Shown here one piece after another: positions 41,384 to 50,285 of a stretch of 64,000 nucleotides of DNA (position 1 is the stretch's first letter; every line of letters starts with the position of its first letter). Origin of the DNA: Cloacibacterium caeni (GTDB lineage: Bacteria > Bacteroidota > Bacteroidia > Flavobacteriales > Weeksellaceae); the NCBI RefSeq assembly GCF_907163105.1, contig NZ_OU015321.1, positions 2,538,501 to 2,602,500 of the forward strand, written 5' to 3'. The notes beneath the pieces were generated by a model, which was not told where the DNA came from, did no database searches, and saw only the letters and a program-made list of their open reading frames with translations. The position numbers were made by a program, and so were the translations under genes.

Positions 41384-41490
41384 TTAAATGCCAAGAAAAA
41401 CCAACTTCTTATTATAGAAAAAATGAATGAAACAAAGATAAAATACTTTATTTGACGAAAAGATAACCGTAAGAAAATTGTTAAAAACGA

Positions 41491-41517
41491 TTGTTTAAAA
41501 AAAAGTTTCTACTTTTG
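41491..41517 (+). promoter_or_regulatory. Promoter of topA
   Basis: TACTTTTG (41510-41517) matches the -7 consensus. TTG at 41491-41493 is the nearest -33 candidate, spacing 16. The leader would be about 9 bases. Confidence 0.5.
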
Positions 41518-41531
41518 CAAAAATTTTGTGC

Positions 41532-44072
41532 ATGTCAAAAAATCTAGTCATCGTAGAGTCACCAGCAAAAGCGAAGACCATTCAGAAGTATCTCGGGAAA
41601 GATTTCGAAGTGAAATCTAGCTTCGGTCATATCCGAGATTTACCCAAAAAAGGAATGGGAATAGACCTTAAAACCTTCACGCCAGATTACGAAGTTTCTG
41701 CGGATAAAAAGAAATTGGTAACTGAACTGAAAGCAGCGGTGAAAAAAGCGGAAATCGTTTGGTTGGCTTCCGATGAAGACCGTGAAGGAGAAGCTATTGC
41801 TTGGCATTTAGCACAAGAATTAAAACTCAAAGAAGAAAATACCAAACGTATTGTTTTCCACGAAATTACCAAAAATGCAATCCTAAAAGCGATTGAAAAC
41901 CCAAGAAAAATTGACCAAAATCTCGTAAATGCTCAACAAGCAAGAAGGGTTCTCGACAGAATTGTAGGTTTTGAAATGTCGCCAGTACTTTGGAAAAAAG
42001 TGAAAACAGGACTTTCAGCTGGTAGAGTTCAATCGGTTGCAGTGAGATTGGTGGTAGAAAGAGAACAAGAAATTAGAAATTTTAAACCAACTTCATCATA
42101 TAAAGTAGAAGGAGTTTTCTCGAATGCTGAAAAACAAGATATTTCTGCAAAACTGAAAAAAGATTTCACTAAAGAAAACGAAGCGGAAGCATTTTTAGAA
42201 AAATCTCAAAATGTAGAATTTAAAGTTTTAAACGTAGAAACTAAACCAGGTTCTCGTTCTGCTTCTGCACCTTTTACCACTTCTACATTGCAGCAGGAAG
42301 CGTCTAATAGATTAGGATACAATGTAACTTCTACCATGAGAATTGCACAGCGTCTCTACGAAGAAGGGTACATTACTTATATGAGAACAGACTCCGTAAA
42401 TCTATCTCAAGATGCAATTAGCGCTGCTAAAGATTTCATCGAAAAAGAATTTGGGGCAGAATATTCTTCGCCAAGAAATTACACTACGAAATCTGCATCT
42501 GCTCAAGAAGCGCACGAAGCAATTCGTCCGACTGATTTTGGGGTGAAAACCATTGGTGATGCACAACTCAATAAATTATATCAACTCATTTATAAGAGAA
42601 CTCTAGCTTCTCAGATGGCAAATGCAAAAATTGAAAAAACCGTAATTGAAATCGGGAATTCTGCTTTGCCAAGTCATTTCGAAGCGCAAGGTGAAGTAAT
42701 TGTTTTCGATGGTTTCCTAAAAGTCTATGGAATTTCAAAAACTGAAGAAGATGATGAGGAAAGCAACGAAAAACTATTGCCAAAAGTAAATGTAGGCGAA
42801 GTTTTAAGCTATAAAAAAATTACGGCTACCGAAAAATTTACTAAACCAGCAGCAAGATATACGGAAGCTGCTTTGGTAAGAAAATTAGAAGAATTGGGAA
42901 TTGGTAGACCTTCTACTTATGCACCAACGATTCAGACGATTCAGAATAGAGGATATGTAGATAAAAGAGAAATTCTTCCACAAGAAAGAGAAATTGTAAA
43001 ACTTTCTTTAGGAAAATCTGGACTGAAAAAAGAAGTTTTGACGGAGAAATTTGGCGGAGATAAAAATAAATTCGTTCCTACAGATATTGGCGAAGTGGTG
43101 AATGAATTCTTAATCAATAATTTCAATGAAATTTTAGATTATGGTTTTACTGCAAAAGTAGAGCAAGATTTTGACGATATTGCCAATGGTTCAGAAAAAT
43201 GGAAAGAAAGTTTGAAAAGTTTTTATGATAATTTCCACCCGAAAATTGAAGATGTAGAAGAAAATGCAGACAGAGCTACTGGTGAGAGATTATTAGGTGT
43301 AGATCCTAAATCTGGCAAAAATGTATACGCCAGAATGGGAAGATATGGTGCGATGATTCAAATTGGGGAAAATGATGATGAAGAGAAACCAACTTACGCT
43401 TCACTTTTGCCAACGCAAAATATCAATACCATCAGTTTTGAAGAAGCGCTAGAATTATTTAAAATTCCTTTTGATTTAAATGAATTCCAAGGAAAACCAG
43501 TTTCTGTTGGCGTAGGAAGATTCGGGCCTTATGTAAAATGGGGAGATGCATTTATTTCTATTGGAAGAGGAACAGATCCTTTTTCGGTAACTCAAGAGGT
43601 TGCAGAAAATTTTATCAAAGAAAAAATAGAAGCAGATGCGCCAATTGCCACTTATAAAGGTGAACCTGTAACGAAAGGAACGGGAAGATTTGGGCCATTT
43701 GTAAAATACAAAGATTTATATGTAAATGTTCCGAAGAAATATGATTTTGACAATCTTACTCAAGGAGACATAGAAGAACTCATTTCTGCAAAATTAGAGA
43801 AAGAAGCAAATCGTTATATTCAGCAATGGGAAAAAGAAAAAATTTCTATTGAAAACGGAAGATGGGGTCCTTTTATTAAATTCGGAAAAGGAATGTTCAA
43901 AATTCCTAAAAAAGAAGATGGAAGTAAATTTGAAGCAGAAGAATTGAAAACCGTTTCTCTGGATGAAGTAAAAAAATGGATTACCGACCAAGATAAAACA
44001 GCTTTTTCTGAAAAGAAAAAACCTGCGGCAAAGAAAACAGTTGCTAAAAAACCTGCAGCGAAGAAGAAATAA
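41532..44072 (+). CDS. topA: DNA topoisomerase I (TopA)
   Basis: Type IA topoisomerase that relaxes negative supercoils. The start is ATG 41532; an in-frame TTG six bases upstream is less likely. The product is 846 residues. An N-terminal TOPRIM domain carries LVIVESPAKAKT and LASDEDREGEAIAWH. The catalytic Tyr283 is in GYITYMRTDS. The C-terminal part has repeated GRFGPYVKWGD / GRFGPFVKYKD / GRWGPFIKFGK modules (about 640-810) instead of the zinc fingers of E. coli TopA, and a Lys/Ala-rich tail (KKPAAKKTVAKKPAAKKK) that should bind DNA. This domain plan is normal for Bacteroidetes. Confidence 0.96.
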   Translation: MSKNLVIVESPAKAKTIQKYLGKDFEVKSSFGHIRDLPKKGMGIDLKTFTPDYEVSADKKKLVTELKAAVKKAEIVWLASDEDREGEAIAWHLAQELKLKEENTKRIVFHEITKNAILKAIENPRKIDQNLVNAQQARRVLDRIVGFEMSPVLWKKVKTGLSAGRVQSVAVRLVVEREQEIRNFKPTSSYKVEGVFSNAEKQDISAKLKKDFTKENEAEAFLEKSQNVEFKVLNVETKPGSRSASAPFTTSTLQQEASNRLGYNVTSTMRIAQRLYEEGYITYMRTDSVNLSQDAISAAKDFIEKEFGAEYSSPRNYTTKSASAQEAHEAIRPTDFGVKTIGDAQLNKLYQLIYKRTLASQMANAKIEKTVIEIGNSALPSHFEAQGEVIVFDGFLKVYGISKTEEDDEESNEKLLPKVNVGEVLSYKKITATEKFTKPAARYTEAALVRKLEELGIGRPSTYAPTIQTIQNRGYVDKREILPQEREIVKLSLGKSGLKKEVLTEKFGGDKNKFVPTDIGEVVNEFLINNFNEILDYGFTAKVEQDFDDIANGSEKWKESLKSFYDNFHPKIEDVEENADRATGERLLGVDPKSGKNVYARMGRYGAMIQIGENDDEEKPTYASLLPTQNINTISFEEALELFKIPFDLNEFQGKPVSVGVGRFGPYVKWGDAFISIGRGTDPFSVTQEVAENFIKEKIEADAPIATYKGEPVTKGTGRFGPFVKYKDLYVNVPKKYDFDNLTQGDIEELISAKLEKEANRYIQQWEKEKISIENGRWGPFIKFGKGMFKIPKKEDGSKFEAEELKTVSLDEVKKWITDQDKTAFSEKKKPAAKKTVAKKPAAKKK

Positions 44073-44078
44073 TTTTGT

Positions 44079-44124
44079 TTCACGCAATGTCGCAAAGGTT
44101 TTTCGCAAAGAGCGCAAAGATTTT
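44079..44124. repeat. CGCAAAG-type intergenic repeat after topA
   Basis: CGCAATGTCGCAAAGG, then TTCGCAAAGAGCGCAAAG: three to four degenerate copies of a CGCAAAG unit. Such strings are, as I recall, dispersed between Bacteroidetes genes. Confidence 0.5.
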
Positions 44125-44144
44125 TATAAAATATTATCAATAGG

Positions 44145-44168
44145 AGCGGACTTTAGTCCGCTTTTTTT
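44145..44168 (+). terminator. Intrinsic terminator after topA
   Basis: AGCGGAC (44145-44151), TTTA loop, GTCCGCT (44156-44162), then seven T. Confidence 0.85.
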
Positions 44169-44227
44169 GTGGAGAAACTATTTGGCTTTAGCCAAAACTT
44201 AAATTTTTAGGTGAAGAACTTATTTTG

Positions 44228-44235
44228 TAAGTTTG
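44228..44235 (+). promoter_or_regulatory. -7 promoter element of the secreted-protein gene at 44253
   Basis: TAAGTTTG (consensus TAnnTTTG), 17 bases before the chosen ATG. It supports that start over an in-frame one at 44211. Confidence 0.5.
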
Positions 44236-44252
44236 TAGGAAAGGAAAAATCA

Positions 44253-44708
44253 ATGAAAAAAATATTAGTTTTCTTTTTATTTATATCAAATTTTATTTTT
44301 TCGCAAAATCATATACAAACTGCTTTAGAAATTGATAACTATTGTAATGAAATTTTTAATGATAAAAATTTAAAAGAAACTATCGTTGACGGAGAAATAA
44401 AAGATATTTCTTACGATATAAATGTTGGCGGTTTTGGAGTGCAAATTTTCAAAAATGATAATGAAATTAAGCGAATTCTGAAAGAAGAGAGTTTGAAAAA
44501 TAAATATGAAACATTAGATTGCTATTTTCAAAATAAAAATTTAATTAAAGTTGTGGTAAAAGAATTTATTAATGAAAATAGAATGTTAAAAAACATTTCA
44601 ACTAATCATTATTACTTTTTTAATGGTAAAGTTTTTAAAACTTTTGGCAATGATTTTAACCCTAAAATGAATAAAAACATAGAAGACCTTTTAGAATATT
44701 TAAAATAG
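44253..44708 (+). CDS. Small secreted protein of unknown function
   Basis: About 151 residues from ATG 44253, which starts a Sec signal peptide (MKKILVFFLFISNFIFSQ). The upstream in-frame ATG at 44211 precedes the -7 element and would bury the signal. The mature part is Asn/Lys/Glu-rich with two cysteines (in NYCNEIF and LDCYFQNK) that could form a disulfide, and a beta-rich middle (GEIKDISYDINVGGFGVQIF). I recognise no family. Base composition is more AT-rich than neighbouring topA. The arginase-fold gene follows after 23 bases. Confidence 0.7.
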   Translation: MKKILVFFLFISNFIFSQNHIQTALEIDNYCNEIFNDKNLKETIVDGEIKDISYDINVGGFGVQIFKNDNEIKRILKEESLKNKYETLDCYFQNKNLIKVVVKEFINENRMLKNISTNHYYFFNGKVFKTFGNDFNPKMNKNIEDLLEYLK

Positions 44709-44731
44709 CTTCAAACTCGAACCTCAAAAAA

Positions 44732-45805
44732 ATGAACATAGAAGACATTATCATCTCACCAAAAAAAATAGAAACTCAACCTTGGCAATTAGGAAGTGTT
44801 ATAACCAATGAAATTCCAGAAAACGGGATTTTGTTGGTTTTCTGTAGCGATTACAGAGGCGGAAAAGGAAATGCGGTTGCCAAAAATTTTGATACAGTAA
44901 GAGAAGAATTTTACAAACTTTCGAAATTTGATTTTGAAATCCCGATTTGTGATTTGGGAGACCTTATTTCAGGGAAATCGCTTCAAGATACGCACTATAT
45001 TTTGCAGGAAATTCTTTCGTCGTGTTTGTACAAAAATACGGTTCCGATTGTTGTAGGTGGCGGAAATGATTTGTCTATTGCAATGATTCATGCGCTTAAT
45101 TTTCATCAAAAAAACATCAGATATACTCAGATTAATAATAAAATTGACCTTTCCAATGAAGGCGACGAAATTTCAGAACAAAACTTTTTGCAGAAAATTT
45201 TCAATTCTAAATTATTGAGTTTGAAAGATTATCATCATCTTGGTTATCAGAAGCATTTGAACGAAATAGATGCGGTGAAATTGATGAAAAGTGTAGAGTT
45301 TGATGTGATAAGATTGGCCGAAATGATGCGAAATACCGATAGAATAGAGCCTTTTTTCCGAAGAGCAGATTTGGTTACGCTGAATTGTGATGCGGTGGAA
45401 AGTTTTGCCGAACCTTTTTCGGTAAATCCGCAGATTAATGGCTTGAACAGAAGGGAAATTTGTGCTGTGATGAAAGAAATTGGCTTAGGCGAAAACCTTA
45501 AAATGGCAGGAATTTTTAATTTCAATGCAGATGCAGAAAATATCTTGAATCATCAATTGTTGGCGCAAATGCTTTGGTATTTGTTGGAAGGAATAGATAT
45601 TCAAAAGACACATCCGAAAGAACGTCATTACGATACTTTTTGGGTGTTGATAGACGATCAAGAATTTGCTTTCAAAAGAGACAGTTTCACAGGATTGTGG
45701 TATTTCGGAAGTGATGAAAATATCCAAAAATGTCTTCCCTGTTCACAATACGAATATGATTTGGCGAAGAATGGAGTTTTGAGTGAGAGACTTCTAAGAG
45801 TTTAA
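44732..45805 (+). CDS. Arginase/formimidoylglutamase-fold protein with lost metal ligands
   Basis: A 357-residue ureohydrolase-superfamily protein. The fold is recognisable from VPIVVGGGNDLSIAMIHAL (normally GGGHE/D), RYTQINNKIDL (normally DAHxD) and LVTLNCDAVESFAEP (normally SxDxDxxDP). Most metal-binding His and Asp are changed (GGGN for GGGH, NNK for DAH, NCD for DxD), so the two-manganese centre is probably not formed and the enzyme is unlikely to hydrolyse arginine or formimidoylglutamate. It is still full length and undamaged, so it probably has another role such as binding or scaffolding. It starts 23 bases after a secreted-protein gene; no histidine or arginine genes lie nearby. Confidence 0.8.
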   Translation: MNIEDIIISPKKIETQPWQLGSVITNEIPENGILLVFCSDYRGGKGNAVAKNFDTVREEFYKLSKFDFEIPICDLGDLISGKSLQDTHYILQEILSSCLYKNTVPIVVGGGNDLSIAMIHALNFHQKNIRYTQINNKIDLSNEGDEISEQNFLQKIFNSKLLSLKDYHHLGYQKHLNEIDAVKLMKSVEFDVIRLAEMMRNTDRIEPFFRRADLVTLNCDAVESFAEPFSVNPQINGLNRREICAVMKEIGLGENLKMAGIFNFNADAENILNHQLLAQMLWYLLEGIDIQKTHPKERHYDTFWVLIDDQEFAFKRDSFTGLWYFGSDENIQKCLPCSQYEYDLAKNGVLSERLLRV

Positions 45806-45810
45806 GAATT

Positions 45811-45884
45811 TCTCGCAGATTGAGCTGATTTGGCTGATTTTTTAAAACGTATTTATCTGCTTAATCTGTAAAATCAGCGAGAAA
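45811..45884. repeat. Palindromic intergenic repeat between the arginase-fold and GT2 genes
   Basis: CTCGCAGATT near the left end can pair with AATCAGCGAG near the right end. In between are GCTGATTTGGCTGATT and ATCTGCTTAATCTG. Its dyad form and lack of an ORF suggest a dispersed repeat, which also may act as a terminator. Confidence 0.55.
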
Positions 45885-45894
45885 AAATATAATT

Positions 45895-46881
45895 ATGAAA
45901 ATATCTGTAATCGTTCCGGTTTATAATGTAGAAAATTACCTGGAGAAATGTTTATATTCTCTGGTGAATCAGAATTTGCAGGAAATAGAAATTCTAGTCA
46001 TCAATGACGGAAGTACGGATAATTCTCAAAAAATTATAGAAGTTTTTCAAAGTAAATTTCCACAAAAAATAAAAGCTTTTACAAATAAAAATGGCGGTTT
46101 AAGTGATGCGCGAAATTTTGGAATAGAGAGAGCAATAGGAAAGTTTATCGCTTTTGTAGATTCAGATGATTATGTTTCGGTAACAATGATGGAAGAAATG
46201 TATGGTTTAGCAAAAAAACACGAAGCCGAAATTGTAATTTGTAATCTTCAGAAAGTTGACGAAAACGGAATCGTGACTCAAAAACTCACACAAATTCCCA
46301 ATTTACCTGAAAAAATAGACTTGGAAAAGTATTTTTCGGTGTTTTCGGATATTTCTTATTTTGCTTGTAATAAAATTTTCAAACGAGAACTTTTTGAAGG
46401 GAAAAGATTTCAAAAAGGAATGCATTTCGAGGATATCGAATTGATTCCTCATATTCTGCTTCAATGTAAAACTTTGGCAAAAACAGATGCGTTTCATTAT
46501 CAATATTTAGAAAGAAGTAATTCTATCTCAAAATCTCATACAGAAAGAGGTTTGGATATTTTAAAGGCCGTGAAAAATGTAGAATTTGCATTTGAAAATT
46601 CGGAATATTCCAACAAGAAAACAGAACTGAAAAACTTTCAAATTTTAGAAGGTGTTTATACTTTTTTGGCGTATCTCGCTTTTGTAAAAGAGGATGAGGT
46701 GTACCAAAAAATGTCTTCGGAATTGAAAAAGTTCATTAAGGAAAGAAAAATTTCAACTTTTGAAATTTTGAAATATCAAAGATTCGGGAAAAACTATTTG
46801 CTTTCGCTTCCTCTGAAAAAACAAGTGTATTACTTGCTGTATTTCTTCGGTTTTGAAAAATTAATTAGAAAAATTGTTTAA
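45895..46881 (+). CDS. Family 2 glycosyltransferase
   Basis: Transfers a sugar from a nucleotide donor during polysaccharide synthesis, at the inner face of the membrane. The 328 residues have a GT-A domain: SVIVPVYNVENYLEKCLYSL (about 3-22), nucleotide-binding INDGSTDNS, and the acidic metal motif FVDSDDYVS. The C-terminal third is helical and basic and may contact the membrane. The gene precedes the exopolysaccharide cluster, but its stop overlaps by four bases the end of a converging membrane-protein gene. The donor and acceptor are unknown. Confidence 0.9.
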   Translation: MKISVIVPVYNVENYLEKCLYSLVNQNLQEIEILVINDGSTDNSQKIIEVFQSKFPQKIKAFTNKNGGLSDARNFGIERAIGKFIAFVDSDDYVSVTMMEEMYGLAKKHEAEIVICNLQKVDENGIVTQKLTQIPNLPEKIDLEKYFSVFSDISYFACNKIFKRELFEGKRFQKGMHFEDIELIPHILLQCKTLAKTDAFHYQYLERSNSISKSHTERGLDILKAVKNVEFAFENSEYSNKKTELKNFQILEGVYTFLAYLAFVKEDEVYQKMSSELKKFIKERKISTFEILKYQRFGKNYLLSLPLKKQVYYLLYFFGFEKLIRKIV

Positions 46882-47867
46882 ATTTCTTCCTCAAAATTCA
46901 TTTGAGAGAGCAAAATCATTCCGATAATGATGGGAATGAAAAGCCTGATTTCCCACAAAATACCCACCATTAAAATCATTAATAAATAAGGCGAACAAAG
47001 AAGCAAGAATGCTGATATTTTGCCAATGTTTTGTTGTGAGCTACTTATTTTTTGACACCATCTGATGAAAATAATGAAGAATAGGATGCCTAAAATATTA
47101 TTGGGTTTGGTAAGATTTTGTACCAAATAAATACCTTCACTTACGGTTGCTTCGTCTGTTTTCATGAAAATTCTCACCGAAATATAAGCCAACAAAAAAG
47201 CAAAAACGGGTAATGCAATGATTCTGGTGAATTTCTGTAATTTTTCTTTTTTCAATATTTCTTTATCTAAAAATAATGCACCTAAAAAAGCGATATTCAA
47301 GCTAGAAGTTTCTCTATTTAAGGTAGAAATAAAAATGAGTGCTGAAATAAAAATGAGTTGTTTTGGTTTTCTTTCTTCGAAATATTTCAGTGTGAAAAAT
47401 ACGGTAATTGCAAATAAAAATAATGCAGGACTGTCATAAGGTGTTAAAACGTAGCTAGTAATAGAAATCAACAATAAAATAAAGGTGTGAATTATAATTT
47501 TGACCACTTCTGAAGTTTTAGCAAATGTTTTTAGTGCGAAAAGCTCATTCAAGCACCATGAAGTGAGCACAAGAAAAAAAGCATTGAAAAGGAAAAAACT
47601 GTGATAAAAGGGAGTTCCGTACTGTGATGCGTATTCTTTTAGAGTAGGATTTAGACTCGTGAAAACGGCATTAAATTGTTCAAAAAACCAAACCAAAGCA
47701 TCTCTGGAGATAAATCTAAAATTGTAAACGTTGCTGTAGTAGTAATCTGGTAGTTTTTCTAATGTTGAGTAAGGAAAATACGCAGAATTAAAGCCATAGA
47801 ATACCGTCGTTAGAAGGACTATTGGTAGCAATACATTTATCAGGAGTTTATCAGAGATTTTCTGCAT
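46878..47867 (-). CDS. Polytopic membrane protein of unknown function in the polysaccharide locus
   Basis: About 329 residues with around nine predicted membrane helices. I start it at ATG 47867 (MQKISDKLL); the longer frame begins with a TTG that is part of the minus-strand -7 element at 47893-47886. The segments LNRETSSLN (about 175) and a C-terminal WEIRLFIPI suggest a lipid-linked-sugar or Wzy-like membrane protein, but I do not recognise a family. It is the only minus-strand gene in the cluster and its end overlaps the glycosyltransferase gene by four bases. Confidence 0.75.
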   Translation of the reverse strand: MQKISDKLLINVLLPIVLLTTVFYGFNSAYFPYSTLEKLPDYYYSNVYNFRFISRDALVWFFEQFNAVFTSLNPTLKEYASQYGTPFYHSFFLFNAFFLVLTSWCLNELFALKTFAKTSEVVKIIIHTFILLLISITSYVLTPYDSPALFLFAITVFFTLKYFEERKPKQLIFISALIFISTLNRETSSLNIAFLGALFLDKEILKKEKLQKFTRIIALPVFAFLLAYISVRIFMKTDEATVSEGIYLVQNLTKPNNILGILFFIIFIRWCQKISSSQQNIGKISAFLLLCSPYLLMILMVGILWEIRLFIPIIIGMILLSQMNFEEEI

Positions 47868-47885
47868 CAGCAAATTATTTGATAA

Positions 47886-47893
47886 CAAATTTA
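47886..47893 (-). promoter_or_regulatory. -7 promoter element of the converging membrane-protein gene
   Basis: On the minus strand TAAATTTG, 18 bases before the ATG at 47867. Confidence 0.5.
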
Positions 47894-47955
47894 ATTTTTT
47901 TCGTGGAATAATAGAATTAATAAAGTAATAGTTTACCTAACGATTAAAAAAATTA

Positions 47956-47963
47956 TATATTTG
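47956..47963 (+). promoter_or_regulatory. -7 promoter element of the exopolysaccharide operon
   Basis: TATATTTG (consensus TAnnTTTG), 25 bases before the ATG at 47989. No clear -33 element. It is divergent from the -7 element at 47886-47893. Confidence 0.5.
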
Positions 47964-47988
47964 TATATTGTTGAGATAGCTACAGGAA

Positions 47989-49122
47989 ATGGTTTTTTTA
48001 CACCCTGCATTTACTTTATTATTTATTTTTCTATTTTTTGCTTCTTTATTAGAACTGTTCCAATATAAGAAAAAGACTCCTGTGTTTACTATAATTGCGG
48101 GAGTGGTGCTTATTCTTTTAGCAGGATTTAGATATTACGTGGGAGCAGATTATCCAGCTTATAAAAATTTATTTGTAGGGTTTTCTATTTACACAGACTA
48201 TTCAGATGTCTTTAATAAAGCAATCTTTAAAAAATCGGCAGAAGAGATAGAGTGGATTTTTGTATTGATTAATAAAATCATTTTTGATTTAGGGATGCCA
48301 TTTTACATCGTTACTTTGGTAATGGCTATTATCACAATCAGTCTTAAATTATCTACCATTTATAAATTTTCTCCTCTTCCTGCATTGTCTACTTTATTTT
48401 ATTTTATGCCAGTATTTTTTTTCGAGGATTCTGGACAGATGAGGCAAGGTGTGGGAATAGCAATTTGCGTTTTTTCTTTTCGGTATATTGTAGAACGTAA
48501 CCTGATGATGTTTTTACTCTGCATTTATCTATCATTAGGATTTCACAAGACCTCTATTGTTTTTTTGCCAGCATATTGGTTGGTAAATATCCCCATGAAT
48601 AGTAAGAGAATTTTGTGGGCATTGGTAATTTGTTTATTGCTTTCACCATTAGAACCGTATAAATTGTTTGGTGAAATGTTTACCTCGCTTTTACCTCAAG
48701 ATGTTTCTGGTGGTTATGATGCGTATGTGAATGATAGTCAGTTTGGTGGCGATTTAGAATATGGAATTACAGATATTGTAAAAATTTTCTTTATTATTAC
48801 TTTACTTATTTTCGAAAAAGAAGGTTCTAAAAAGATAGCCTATTTTGAATATATGAGGAATTTAGCTGTTTTTGGTTTATGTATGTACTATCTTTTTAGA
48901 GGGACTAGAATTTTTGCAATTAGATTACCGGGAGTTTATATGTTCTTCTTGACTATGTTTGTGATTCCAAGTTTAATTTATGCAGTAGAAGATAAGGTGA
49001 AAAAAGTTTTAATATCAGGATATTTATTATACTTAACATTAATGTACTTTAATTTTGCAAAATCTAATGGTAATGCAGGTAATTTCACTCCTAAAGCATA
49101 TAGAAACGTGCTTTGGAAATAA
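47989..49122 (+). CDS. EpsG-family membrane protein, probable polysaccharide polymerase
   Basis: Inner-membrane protein of 377 residues with about ten helices. The EpsG-type signature GFRYYVGADYPAYKNLF (about 44-60) is followed by EWIFVLINKI, DSGQMRQGVGIAICVFSFRYI and FHKTSIVFLPAYWL, the usual order in this Wzy-like family, which is thought to polymerise repeat units on the outer face of the membrane. It is the first gene of a plus-strand run with the WecA-, Wza- and Wzc-like genes. Confidence 0.85.
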   Translation: MVFLHPAFTLLFIFLFFASLLELFQYKKKTPVFTIIAGVVLILLAGFRYYVGADYPAYKNLFVGFSIYTDYSDVFNKAIFKKSAEEIEWIFVLINKIIFDLGMPFYIVTLVMAIITISLKLSTIYKFSPLPALSTLFYFMPVFFFEDSGQMRQGVGIAICVFSFRYIVERNLMMFLLCIYLSLGFHKTSIVFLPAYWLVNIPMNSKRILWALVICLLLSPLEPYKLFGEMFTSLLPQDVSGGYDAYVNDSQFGGDLEYGITDIVKIFFIITLLIFEKEGSKKIAYFEYMRNLAVFGLCMYYLFRGTRIFAIRLPGVYMFFLTMFVIPSLIYAVEDKVKKVLISGYLLYLTLMYFNFAKSNGNAGNFTPKAYRNVLWK

Positions 49123-49143
49123 AATTTGAGCCAATAAAAAGTT

Positions 49144-50256
49144 ATGGATAAGATAGATGCGTTTTTTCAGACAATAAATTTTCCGAGTTTTTATTTAAAG
49201 GTGATACTTTCTTTTATCACCTCGCTTCTTATTACGTATTATTCTATTCCTACCATTATAAAGATTTCTAGGAGAAAAAACTTGATGGATGAACCAGGGC
49301 AAAGAAGTTCTCACGAAAGGAAAATCCCTAATTTAGGAGGAATAGCTCTGTTTTTTGCCATTTCTGTAAGTGCTTCTATTTTTGCCTATCAATTGTTTGA
49401 TTTGTATAAATTTCTGTTTGCTTCATTGGTTATTTTGTTATACATCGGGGTGATGGATGATATTGTAGTGATGAGAGCCTATAAAAAATTAGTAGCACAA
49501 TTAGTAGTTTCTGCTTTGTTGGTTATTGGTTCAGATGTAAGAATAAGAAATCTTTTTGGCGTTTTTGGCGTTTATGAACTCAATTATTTTTTGAGTGTAG
49601 TCTTTAGTATTATTACGTTTATTATTTTGGTGAATGCGTTTAATTTGATTGACGGAATAGATGGTTTAGCAGGCAGTTATGGATTGATTTGTTTTGGACT
49701 TTTTGGGATTAGTTACTACCGGTTAGGAGAATATAATTATCCGTTGGTGATTTTGTCTACTACTATCATGGGAAGTATAATTGGTTTTTTGTTTTATAAT
49801 TTATCAGACAGGACCAAGAAAATTTTTATGGGAGATACGGGTTCTATGGTCTTGGGTTTTCTATTGACTTTCACTGCAATTTGTTTTATTGATATTTTTA
49901 TCGCAAAAAGAGGTCCAGGTGTAGTTTATTATCATTTAAATTCAGCGCCGGTGATTGCTGTTGCGATTTTAATTTTGCCAATAATTGATACTTTAAACGT
50001 TATCATTATAAGATTAGCAGAAAAGCGTTCACCTTTCGAAGCAGATAAAAATCACATACATCATAAATTACTGAGAATGGGATTATCTCATAAAAGAGCT
50101 ACTTTTTATATAATATCTTACTATCTTTTTATAGTTTTAGTAGCTTATTTTTTGAGACATATAGAAAATAATTCTCTCTTAGTTCTTATAATTGGTTTAG
50201 GTTTTTTAGGAGCTTATTTGCCAGATTTGTTAGTAAGAAGAAAAATTAATAATTAA
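49144..50256 (+). CDS. Undecaprenyl-phosphate sugar-1-phosphate transferase (WecA/TagO/MraY family)
   Basis: Attaches the first sugar phosphate to undecaprenyl phosphate, starting polysaccharide repeat-unit synthesis. The 370 residues have about eleven membrane helices and the family motifs DEPGQRSSHERKIPNLGG (about 43-60), YIGVMDD (Asp pair, about 100), NAFNLIDGIDGLAG (about 161-174), FMGDTGSM and HIHHKLLRMGLSHKRA (about 300-315). It follows the EpsG-like gene by 21 bases. UppS, which makes the lipid carrier, is encoded 5 kb downstream. Confidence 0.93.
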   Translation: MDKIDAFFQTINFPSFYLKVILSFITSLLITYYSIPTIIKISRRKNLMDEPGQRSSHERKIPNLGGIALFFAISVSASIFAYQLFDLYKFLFASLVILLYIGVMDDIVVMRAYKKLVAQLVVSALLVIGSDVRIRNLFGVFGVYELNYFLSVVFSIITFIILVNAFNLIDGIDGLAGSYGLICFGLFGISYYRLGEYNYPLVILSTTIMGSIIGFLFYNLSDRTKKIFMGDTGSMVLGFLLTFTAICFIDIFIAKRGPGVVYYHLNSAPVIAVAILILPIIDTLNVIIIRLAEKRSPFEADKNHIHHKLLRMGLSHKRATFYIISYYLFIVLVAYFLRHIENNSLLVLIIGLGFLGAYLPDLLVRRKINN

Positions 50257-50285
50257 ATACTACTTTTGTTAAAAATATATAATTA

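Noticed and set aside
43794..44140. Minus-strand ORFs of over 100 codons opposite the topA 3' end
   Set aside because: They are Phe/Leu/Ser-rich mirror frames of the Lys/Ala-rich topA tail and have no motif.
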